From Betaproteobacteria bacterium (lineage in GTDB: Bacteria > Pseudomonadota > Gammaproteobacteria > Burkholderiales > SG8-39), in NCBI GenBank assembly GCA_009693435.1, contig SHXF01000120.1, positions 1 through 12,581 on the forward strand: a DNA stretch of 12,581 nt, read 5' to 3'. Position 1 is the stretch's first letter. Each line of letters starts with the position of its first letter. Below, piece by piece: positions 1 through 5,489 of this stretch. The notes under the pieces are model-generated. The model did not search any database, was not told where the DNA came from, and saw only the letters and a program-made list of their open reading frames with translations. The translations under genes were made by a program, and so were the position numbers.

Positions 1-902
1 CGCAAAGCTGGCCTTCGCGCCCCGTCCGGGTCGTGGCGGCCTATCCGGCGGGCGGCAGCATCGACATCGTCGCGCGGCTGGTCAGCCAGCGGCTCGCCGA
101 GGCGCTCGGGCAGCCGTTCATCGTCGAGAACAAGGCGGGCGCCGCGGGCAACATCGGCACCGACTTCGTCGCCAAAGCGGGGCCGGACGGCTACACGCTC
201 CTCATGGGAAGCGCGGCGGCAATCTCCTCGGCGCCGAACGTCTACGCGAAGCTTCCCTATGATCCGCAGAAGGATCTGCTGCCGATCGTGCTGGTCGCCA
301 ACCAGCCGAACGCGCTCATCGTGAGGCCGGGCCTCGCGGCGAACAACGTGAAGGAATTCATCGCGCTCGCTCGCGCCAACCCAGGCAAGCTCAACTACGG
401 CTCATCCGGCGTCGGCGCGTCGCAGCACATGACGGCCGAACTCTTCGCCATGATGACCGGGGTGCAGATCACGCACGTCCCCTACAAAGGTGGCGCGCCC
501 GCGATGACCGACCTGATGAGCGGGCAGATCGACTTCATGTTCGATCCGGTGCCCACCTCGATTCAGGTCGTGCGCTCGGGCAAGGTGCGCGCCCTGGCGG
601 TGACCTCTCTGCGGCGCTCGGAGGTCATGCCGGATCTGCCTTCGATGGCCGAGGCGGGGCTGGAAGGTTTCGAATTGCGCGGCTGGATCGGCCTGCTCGC
701 GCCGGCGAACACGCCGCGCGAACTGGTCCTGCGCCTCAATGGCGAAGTCCTCAAGATGCTCGCCGGTGACCTGCGCGGCAAGCTGCTCGAACTTGGCCTC
801 GACGTGGCAGGCGGAACGCCCGAGCAGTTTGCCGCCTTCATCCGCGAGGACATCGCCAAGTACGGCCGGATCGTCAAGGCCGCCGGCATGCCGCAACAAT
901 GA
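1..902 (+). CDS. Bug/TctC-family tripartite tricarboxylate transporter substrate-binding protein, 5'-partial
   Basis: Periplasmic solute receptor of the Bug (TctC) family, which binds carboxylates and other small organic acids for TctAB-type transporters or for sensing. The frame is open from base 3, and codons before the GTG at 33 already give the family start of the mature domain (WPSRPVRVV, then AAYPAGGSIDIVAR). The true start and signal peptide are therefore off the left edge and GTG 33 is not the start. Visible hallmarks are the PAGG-x-xD loop, VENKAGAAGNIG, a GPDGYTLLMG segment, LPYDPQKDLLPI, and the C-terminal GLEGFELRGWIGLLAPANTP. About 300 residues are visible, close to a full mature receptor. 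The stop is 19 bases before the DUF1028 gene, and a second Bug gene follows that, so the three probably form one operon. The ligand cannot be read from the sequence. Confidence 0.95.
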   Translation, partial: QSWPSRPVRVVAAYPAGGSIDIVARLVSQRLAEALGQPFIVENKAGAAGNIGTDFVAKAGPDGYTLLMGSAAAISSAPNVYAKLPYDPQKDLLPIVLVANQPNALIVRPGLAANNVKEFIALARANPGKLNYGSSGVGASQHMTAELFAMMTGVQITHVPYKGGAPAMTDLMSGQIDFMFDPVPTSIQVVRSGKVRALAVTSLRRSEVMPDLPSMAEAGLEGFELRGWIGLLAPANTPRELVLRLNGEVLKMLAGDLRGKLLELGLDVAGGTPEQFAAFIREDIAKYGRIVKAAGMPQQ

Positions 903-921
903 CTTTCCAGGAGACACGTTC

Positions 922-1623
922 ATGACTTTTGCCATCGCCGGCCGCTGCGAGCGCACCGGCCGCCTCGGCGTCGCCATCGCCACCAATCCCATCGGCGTCG
1001 GCGCGCGCTGCCCGTTCATCGCCCCCAATGCCGGCATCGTCGTCACGATGGCGCGCACCGACCCGCGGCTCGGTCCCTTCGGACTCAACCTGCTGCGCCA
1101 GGGGTATGCCGCGAGCGCGGTGCTGGCGCAGATCGCCGCGAGCGACCCAGGCATCGAGCACCGGCAGCTCTGCGTGATCGACCGCGATGGCGCGAGCGCC
1201 GCGCGGACCGGAGCCCATAACAGCGACTGGTCCGGCGCCCTTACCCGACGCAATCTCGTTTCAATGGGCAACAAGCTCACCAGTCCGCGAACGGCCGATG
1301 CGATGGCGGAATCGTGGGAGAAAACGGGAAAGATGGACCTGGACGAACGCCTGCTGCTCGCTCTCGAGGCCGGCCGCGACGCGGGCGGCCAGGTGGGCGG
1401 CCAGCATTCCTGCGGGCTGCTGGTCTACGACCGCGACGTACACGCCTACGCGGACCTGCGCGTCGACCTGCACGACGAGCCGATCGGCGAGCTGCGCCGC
1501 ATCTACGACCTGGCCCGGCCGCTGCTTCCCTACTACTATGGCCGGGCCGGCAACCCCGACGCTTTCGGCACCGAGGCGGAGTGGATGGCGAAGCAGGGCA
1601 AGCAGTACAACCTGTCGACCTGA
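922..1623 (+). CDS. DUF1028 family protein (Ntn-hydrolase-like fold)
   Basis: A 233-residue protein that matches the DUF1028 family in length and pattern. It begins MTFAIAGRCERTGRLGVAIA and continues with a GVGARCPFIAPNAGIV segment. Mid-protein there is LLALEAGRDAGGQVGGQHSCGLLVYD, then a conserved D-R-VDLHDEPIGELRRIYDL block. The family is related to Ntn hydrolases and its substrate is not established. Related genes often sit beside Bug receptors or amidohydrolases, as here. The ATG at 922 is chosen because AGGAGA at 909-914 lies seven bases upstream and the family N-terminus aligns there; an upstream in-frame extension would overlap the Bug gene. No signal peptide is evident, so it is probably cytoplasmic. 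It appears intact and in frame throughout. Confidence 0.92.
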   Translation: MTFAIAGRCERTGRLGVAIATNPIGVGARCPFIAPNAGIVVTMARTDPRLGPFGLNLLRQGYAASAVLAQIAASDPGIEHRQLCVIDRDGASAARTGAHNSDWSGALTRRNLVSMGNKLTSPRTADAMAESWEKTGKMDLDERLLLALEAGRDAGGQVGGQHSCGLLVYDRDVHAYADLRVDLHDEPIGELRRIYDLARPLLPYYYGRAGNPDAFGTEAEWMAKQGKQYNLST

Positions 1624-1631
1624 GGCCCGCC

Positions 1632-2059
1632 ATGCCGCGACTGCTTCGCCTGCTCGCCGCCCTCGCCGTCGCCGCGTGCGCCGCAGGGCAGGTGGCAGCA
1701 CAAGGTTTCCCGTCGAAACGCATCCATGTGATCGTGCCTTATCCGCCGGGCGGCGCGACGGATTTCGCCGGGAGGGTGCTCGGACAGTACCTCCCGGCGG
1801 CGCTGGGTCAGACGGTCGTCGTGGAGAATCGCGTCGGCGGTGCGGGCGTGAACGGCGCGATTCACGTTTCCAAGGCGGATCCGGATGGCCATACGCTGCT
1901 GGTTGCGCCGGTCGGGCTGATGGTGCTCGGCCCCTAACTCATGACGGCCCTGCCCTACGACGTGCAGCGCGACTTCATCCCGGTCACGAACCTGATCTCC
2001 GGGCCGGCGGTCCTGGTGGTTCATCCCTCACGTCTCCTCAGAAATTCGTCGCCAAATAA
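1632..2059 (+). pseudogene. Second Bug/TctC-family receptor, interrupted and 3'-truncated
   Basis: Starts at ATG 1632, eight bases after the DUF1028 stop, with GAGG at 1622-1625 as ribosome site. It has a clear signal peptide (MPRLLRLLAALAVAA, ending near QVAAQG), then the Bug block FPSKRIHVIVPYPPGGATDF, VVVENRVGGAGVNGA and DPDGHTLLVAPVG. A TAA at 1935-1937 ends translation after 101 residues. The same frame continues with family sequence immediately after it (LMTALPYDVQRDFIPVTNLI, then AVLVVHPS), so the TAA is a nonsense change rather than a true end. Similarity fades at about 2035. The +1 frame offers LTSPQKFVAK before another TAA at 2057-2059, suggesting an additional frameshift. The last two thirds of a normal receptor (about 320 residues) are missing. 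Confidence 0.88.
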
Positions 2060-2198
2060 ATACGCTTCTGCTACACCGCTAACAGGTGTGGCCTGCGCGC
2101 GGCGAGGATGCCGCCAGCGTGCAGGCAAGAGTTTTGCCGCGCGTCGATGTGGCAGCGCGCTTGCGCGGGCAGTGGGCATGAATATCTTACGTGCGAAT

Positions 2199-2218
2199 TG
2201 TTGTGTAATCGCACAACA
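2199..2218. promoter_or_regulatory. Operator-like palindrome, 7-6-7
   Basis: TGTTGTG (2199-2205) and CACAACA (2212-2218) are perfect inverted repeats around the six bases TAATCG. An overlapping inverted repeat, GTGCGA (2191-2196) and TCGCAC (2209-2214), shares part of it. The site ends four bases before a TTGACA box, the usual position for a dimeric repressor or activator. The TTGTG/CACAA half-sites resemble those of GntR-type regulators, but this is only a resemblance. Confidence 0.5.
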
Positions 2219-2221
2219 CTA

Positions 2222-2251
2222 TTGACAGTATATACGATACTGAAATAGATA
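2222..2251 (+). promoter_or_regulatory. Candidate sigma-70 promoter with palindrome in spacer
   Basis: A perfect -35 box TTGACA lies at 2222-2227. The best -10 at normal spacing is weak (TAGATA, 2246-2251, 18-base spacer), though the region beyond is very AT-rich. A perfect 6-5-6 palindrome, CAGTAT (2226-2231) and ATACTG (2237-2242), overlaps the -35 box and spacer, where a bound repressor would block polymerase. It points rightwards, but no plus-strand gene begins before 3729. Confidence 0.4.
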
Positions 2252-2325
2252 TTATATTAATAAAGTATTACTTTCATGCCTTACAATTTACCTCTGAAGG
2301 CGTGGTCCAGGTTTCACATGGTGCG

Positions 2326-2353
2326 ACCAAACGCAATACTGGTTGCGTTTGGT
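2326..2353. terminator. Perfect 11-bp hairpin after the dioxygenase gene
   Basis: ACCAAACGCAA (2326-2336) pairs fully with TTGCGTTTGGT (2343-2353) around the loop TACTGG. It lies 21 bases beyond the stop of the minus-strand dioxygenase, so it probably ends or protects that mRNA. Reading leftwards there is no U-run. Reading rightwards TTTTT occurs at 2363-2367, ten bases after the stem, so it could also end a short plus-strand transcript. Confidence 0.5.
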
Positions 2354-2374
2354 TCCCGGTACTTTTTCCTGCCC

Positions 2375-3280
2375 TCAGGCAGCGGCCTTGGCCGTGATCG
2401 GCGCGCGCGGCCGCGCGGCTTCACCAGGTTCGATGCCGAAGTCGAAGGCGAGCGAATACCAGGGCCCGCCGACGTGCGCCTCTGGCGCCTGCTCATCGTG
2501 GCGCACGTAGTCTCCCACCAGAGCGCGCGTCACGCCAAACTGCGAGTCGGTTTCCAGGTGCGGGTCGTCGGCCGGGTAGACCTGCGAGGCGATGGTCTTG
2601 TAACCGGGCTTGTAGATGAGGAAATGCAGATGCGCCGGGCGGTAGTTGTGGCGGCGCTGGGCGTTGAGCAGCGCGCCCGTGGGCCCGTCAAGCGGCACCG
2701 GGTAGCCCGCCGGCCGCACGCTGCGGAACGAGAAGCTGCCATCGGCCAGGGTGGTGAATACGCCGCGCAGATTCATCTCGGCCTGGGTCGGGTCCTGGTT
2801 TTCGTACAGACCCTGCGGCGTCGAGTGCCAGACGTCGACCTCGGCGCCTGCCACCGGACGGCCATCGAGGTCACGCACATGGCCTTTGAAGAAGAGCGCC
2901 GGACCGGGCACCGGCGAGCGCACCAGCGACTCACCGTCGTGGCAGTGCGGCGCACCACTGCGCCAGAACGGCCCGAGGTTGTTGGCCTGCGTGGGGGCGG
3001 TGCCGCCCCTGCCGTTGTTCAGCAGGGCCACCAGATTGGAGACGCCGAGCGACCCGCAGATCAGCATCACTTCGTTGTGGCTGGCGGTGGTGAGCTGGCC
3101 GAGCGCCGCAACGTAGCCGACTGCCTGCTGGAATTCGCGTTCGGTGAGGCGCGTTTCCAGGATGAAGCCGTGCAGGTGGCGCACCAGCGATTCGAGGATT
3201 TCCTTGGTGCGCGCGTCCGGGGTGTTCTGCATCCCGGCGAGCACGGCGGGAGTTACGTCTTGCTGGGTCTCGATGAGCAT
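2375..3280 (-). CDS. Intradiol ring-cleavage dioxygenase, hydroxyquinol/catechol 1,2-dioxygenase type
   Basis: A 301-residue non-haem Fe(III) enzyme that opens catechol-type rings between the two hydroxyls, giving muconate or maleylacetate derivatives. The N-terminal domain (about 25-105) is the dioxygenase helical domain. The catalytic domain has all four iron ligands: Tyr159 (GLYEN), Tyr193 (PAGYPVP), His217 and His219 (RPAHLHF). Segments such as NLRGVFTT, FRSVRPAGYPVPLDGPTG and the ADDPHLETDSQFGV region look closer to hydroxyquinol 1,2-dioxygenases than to classical CatA, so 1,2,4-trihydroxybenzene is the more likely substrate; this is inferred. ATG 3280 is chosen because the N-terminus then matches family length; GGGACAGGGG lies just upstream. 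It follows the lipoprotein gene by 14 bases. The gene looks intact. Confidence 0.93.
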   Translation of the reverse strand: MLIETQQDVTPAVLAGMQNTPDARTKEILESLVRHLHGFILETRLTEREFQQAVGYVAALGQLTTASHNEVMLICGSLGVSNLVALLNNGRGGTAPTQANNLGPFWRSGAPHCHDGESLVRSPVPGPALFFKGHVRDLDGRPVAGAEVDVWHSTPQGLYENQDPTQAEMNLRGVFTTLADGSFSFRSVRPAGYPVPLDGPTGALLNAQRRHNYRPAHLHFLIYKPGYKTIASQVYPADDPHLETDSQFGVTRALVGDYVRHDEQAPEAHVGGPWYSLAFDFGIEPGEAARPRAPITAKAAA

Positions 3281-3294
3281 GGGCGCCCCTGTCC

Positions 3295-3624
3295 CTATTG
3301 TTGCCGGACCAGACTGTAACCTTTCGCGCGCATGCAATCGGACAGGATGGTTTGCAGCGCGCCCGCGTCTGGCCCCGGGTTGAACGAAGGCATCATCACC
3401 GTCACCGGCCCGCCGCGGCTGCCGACGACCGTCGGGACCTGCGTGTTGATCGAACCGAGCCTGCGCGCCGAGAGTATCGCCTTCTGCTCGCATTGCTCGA
3501 GGTCAGCATCGGTCTGGCGCGCGGCCTGCACCGGGTCGGTGTCCGGTTTTTGCCAGCGCAACTCAGCGCACCCCGCCAGACCGAGGAGAATAACGAGGCA
3601 AAGTGCTCCGAGCTTGGTTTGCAT
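3295..3624 (-). CDS. Small lipoprotein, unknown function
   Basis: A 109-residue protein with a textbook lipoprotein signal: Lys4, a hydrophobic stretch (LGALCLVILLG) and the lipobox LAGC with Cys19 as lipidated residue. The mature part is small and polar, with two further cysteines (Cys45 in LEQCEQKA and Cys97 in LSDCMRAKGY) that could form a disulfide. The CMRAKGY ending resembles that of many small proteobacterial envelope lipoproteins. The residue after the lipidated cysteine is Ala, not Asp, so outer-membrane sorting is expected. It lies 14 bases upstream of the dioxygenase and is probably cotranscribed with it, although no functional link is obvious. No strong ribosome site is visible. 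Confidence 0.82.
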   Translation of the reverse strand: MQTKLGALCLVILLGLAGCAELRWQKPDTDPVQAARQTDADLEQCEQKAILSARRLGSINTQVPTVVGSRGGPVTVMMPSFNPGPDAGALQTILSDCMRAKGYSLVRQQ

Positions 3625-3728
3625 GGCTGTTTCGGCGCGTATTCGTGCCGCGTTCGTGCTGCATTCGTGCTTGCCCGAATCAAGCGGACAGGTGCAGAAT
3701 CCAGCCTCCAGTTGAGCGAAAAAGAAGC
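3625..3728. promoter_or_regulatory. Divergent promoter region with three helically phased repeats
   Basis: This region separates the minus-strand lipoprotein from the plus-strand ferredoxin-domain gene. It contains TTCGTGC three times, at 3642-3648, 3653-3659 and 3664-3670. The period is exactly 11 bases, about one helical turn, and flanking bases are also alike. Same-face direct repeats of this kind are typical of cooperative regulator binding, though slippage-generated repetition is possible. No convincing -35/-10 pair was found. Confidence 0.45.
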
Positions 3729-4790
3729 ATGCACGCCAAAGCCCTGTTGGGCAACCTCAGACTGGTGTCCGGCCTGATCCTCGTGTTGTTTGTCGCCAGT
3801 CATCTTGCCAATCTTTCGATCGGCCTGCACTCGCTTGCGGCCATGGACGAGTGGCGGGCCACCCTGATGGAGCCGTGGCAGACACGGCTCGGCCGGGCCT
3901 TGCTTCTGGGCTCGGCGCTCCTGCATGCCGCGCTCGGGCTGTACGCGATGGCCGCGCGCCATTCGCTCGCGATGAGCCGCACGGACGTGGTGCAACTGAT
4001 TCTCGGTGTGTTGACGCCGCCGCTGCTGTTCAACCACGTCCTGATGACGGGGGTGGCAAGCACTCTGGATGCCGACTATGCGCCCAGCTACGGTCAGATT
4101 CTTGCGGTCTACTGGAGTCTCGCGCCGGTGTATGCGTTTCAGCAGCTGTTTGTGGTGATTTTCGTCTGGGTGCACGCGGCGCTCGGCCTGTATACCTGGC
4201 TGGTGCTCAAGCCGCTCTGGCGGCGCATCGGCGGGATTGTTCTGCTGCTGCTTTTCGCCGTGCCGATCGTCGCGCTGCTGGGGTTTGCGGAAGCCGGCAA
4301 GGAGGTGGTCGAGGCGCTCGCCAAGGATGCGGGAATGCGCGCCTATGTCAGCAGCAACGCCGAACGCATCAACCAGATCCGTGCGCAGCTCAACGCGATG
4401 CAGGCCAACATGCTGCTCGTGTATGGCGGCCTGGTGTTGCTGACACTGGGGACCTTTGTCCTTCGCATCCTGCGCAACCGGTTGTTCTCGGTGCGTGTCG
4501 ACTATGACGCCGGCCTGGTGGCGCAAGGCCGGCGCGGACTGTCGATCCTGGAACTCAGCCGCATGAACCAGATTCCGCATGCGGATGTCTGCTCGGGACG
4601 CGGCCGGTGTGGCACCTGCCGCGTGCACATCGAGCACGGCGCGGATCAACTGTCGGTGAGCAACGACATCGAACACACCATCCTTGCCCGGATTCACGCT
4701 TCGCCAGGCGCGTGTGCTGGGCAAAGGTGTGTCGGTGACGCGTGTTCTGCCGGCCTATGCCGATGCCTCGGCGGCGCGCCATCCGCATGA
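3729..4790 (+). CDS. Polytopic membrane protein with C-terminal [2Fe-2S] ferredoxin domain, frameshifted near its end
   Basis: The N-terminal half (residues 10-185) has several hydrophobic helices carrying His25, His66, His103 and His149, a pattern reminiscent of b-haem ligands in succinate-dehydrogenase-type anchors. A polar segment (190-225) and another helix (228-247) lead to a plant-type ferredoxin domain (about 255-340) with IPHADVCSGRGRCGTCRV, giving Cys288, Cys294 and Cys297. This architecture resembles the N-terminal part of proteobacterial adenylate cyclases that carry a membrane anchor and a ferredoxin domain, but no cyclase domain follows. After about residue 325 the frame is shifted. 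The proper C-terminus (VLGKGVSVTRVLPAYAD) lies in the next frame and would stop at 4840-4842, and the fourth cluster cysteine is missing. ATG 3729 begins a sensible hydrophobic N-terminus. Confidence 0.8.
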   Translation: MHAKALLGNLRLVSGLILVLFVASHLANLSIGLHSLAAMDEWRATLMEPWQTRLGRALLLGSALLHAALGLYAMAARHSLAMSRTDVVQLILGVLTPPLLFNHVLMTGVASTLDADYAPSYGQILAVYWSLAPVYAFQQLFVVIFVWVHAALGLYTWLVLKPLWRRIGGIVLLLLFAVPIVALLGFAEAGKEVVEALAKDAGMRAYVSSNAERINQIRAQLNAMQANMLLVYGGLVLLTLGTFVLRILRNRLFSVRVDYDAGLVAQGRRGLSILELSRMNQIPHADVCSGRGRCGTCRVHIEHGADQLSVSNDIEHTILARIHASPGACAGQRCVGDACSAGLCRCLGGAPSA

Positions 4791-4842
4791 CTGGATCACC
4801 GATCCGAGCACGCCGGACACTGACACGGCAAGGCCGGCCTGA
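4791..4842 (+). pseudogene. Displaced C-terminal codons of the ferredoxin-domain gene
   Basis: From about 4705 the family-like C-terminus is read one frame off (QARVLGKGVSVTRVLPAYAD, then a short polar tail) and ends at TGA 4840-4842. That stop overlaps the ATG of the next gene by one base (TGATG), the expected arrangement in an intact operon. This supports the view that 4840-4842 was the original end and that 4788-4790 is an artefact of the frameshift. Confidence 0.65.
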
Positions 4843-5489
4843 TGAGCGCAGATCGGGGCATGGCCGGCATGGCGATGACGACTCTTGCCGGCGCAAGAGA
4901 CCGCATCGCCGCCTTGGGCAGCGACCTCGCGCAGGCGCCTGTCGAGATGCACGGCCTGTCCTCGGCGATGTCCGCTGCGCTGATCAGCGGCAGCGGCGTC
5001 AGAGCGTTCACCTACCTGCTGATTTTGCTGCTGATCGGTGTCGGTGTGGAGTGGCTCTACTGGACCTACGCGTACACGTCTTTGCGCGCGGTCGAGTCGA
5101 CGCCGGTGTCTTCCCCGCGGCATGCGTTCAGGCTTGGACTGCGCCGTCTGGCTTTGCTTGGGTCCGGGCTGGTATTGTTTGCGTTCGCCACGCTTGGCGC
5201 GTCCGCCGCATTCAGCTGGCCCAAGGGCGTGCACGAAGCCGTGCTCGCCCTGACCTTGCTGGTGCTGGTGCTGCGCCTCGCGTGGCTTGCTGTGGCCGTC
5301 GTACTGGCGCCGGCATCTGCTGCATTGAGACTGGTGCCGGTCGCGCAGGGGAAAGTCCGCTGGCTCGCTGCGACGCTGATTGGTGTTGCCGCGTTGCTGG
5401 CCTTCGGGCGCTTTGTGCCGGACCTGGCCGAGCAGATCGGCGGGGCGCGCCATAGCGCTGCGGCATGCGCTTGGTCACGTCCTCACTGA
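4842..5489 (+). CDS. MscS-family mechanosensitive channel, N-terminal membrane part (separated by frameshift)
   Basis: A 215-residue frame containing a soluble N-terminus (1-50) and at least four hydrophobic helices: around 53-75 (FTYLLILLLIGVGVEWLYW), 103-124, 132-155 and 170-187. Long MscS paralogues carry such extra helices before the channel core. The last dozen residues (AACAWSRPH) lose membrane character exactly where the next frame takes over, so this and the following frame are probably one gene of about 658 codons broken by a net one-base change between about 5456 and 5489. The ATG overlaps the displaced stop of the ferredoxin-domain gene, indicating translational coupling. Read alone it would be an unclassifiable membrane protein. 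Confidence 0.7.
   Translation: MSADRGMAGMAMTTLAGARDRIAALGSDLAQAPVEMHGLSSAMSAALISGSGVRAFTYLLILLLIGVGVEWLYWTYAYTSLRAVESTPVSSPRHAFRLGLRRLALLGSGLVLFAFATLGASAAFSWPKGVHEAVLALTLLVLVLRLAWLAVAVVLAPASAALRLVPVAQGKVRWLAATLIGVAALLAFGRFVPDLAEQIGGARHSAAACAWSRPH

Larger units (their letters stand above)
2060..2374. other. Non-coding junction region, AT-rich in its centre
   Basis: No gene is recognised here. The first 110 bases are GC-rich and resemble no protein I know. From about 2176 to 2290 the composition becomes strongly AT-rich, unlike the rest of the window. This part holds two palindromes and a TTGACA box, followed by a hairpin near the end of the dioxygenase gene. The stretch separates the broken Bug gene from an oppositely oriented aromatic-degradation gene, so it may be a rearrangement junction. 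Confidence 0.6.

Noticed and set aside
402..1280. 292-codon minus-strand open frame over the first two genes
   Set aside because: Antisense to a Bug receptor and a DUF1028 protein that are both convincingly coded on the plus strand.
2251..2256. Perfect TATAAT on the minus strand as a leftward promoter
   Set aside because: No -35-like sequence lies 16-18 bases upstream, and the only gene to its left is on the plus strand.
2276..3319. 347-codon plus-strand open frame downstream of the AT-rich promoter
   Set aside because: It is antisense to the dioxygenase, whose four iron ligands are intact on the other strand. The translation is Arg/Val/His-rich without motifs, so the promoter-like site does not validate it.
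3402..4724. 440-codon minus-strand open frame
   Set aside because: It is antisense to the ferredoxin-domain gene, has low-complexity His/Gln/Arg-rich translation and resembles no family; a GC-rich shadow.
4690..4740. Programmed ribosomal frameshift in the ferredoxin-domain gene
   Set aside because: No slippery heptamer or following structure is seen, and the conserved fourth cysteine region is physically missing, which points to a deletion.
5465..5489. Two genuine overlapping genes in the MscS region
   Set aside because: ATG 5465 lacks a ribosome site, and the hydrophobic segments of both frames join naturally into one long MscS-type protein.
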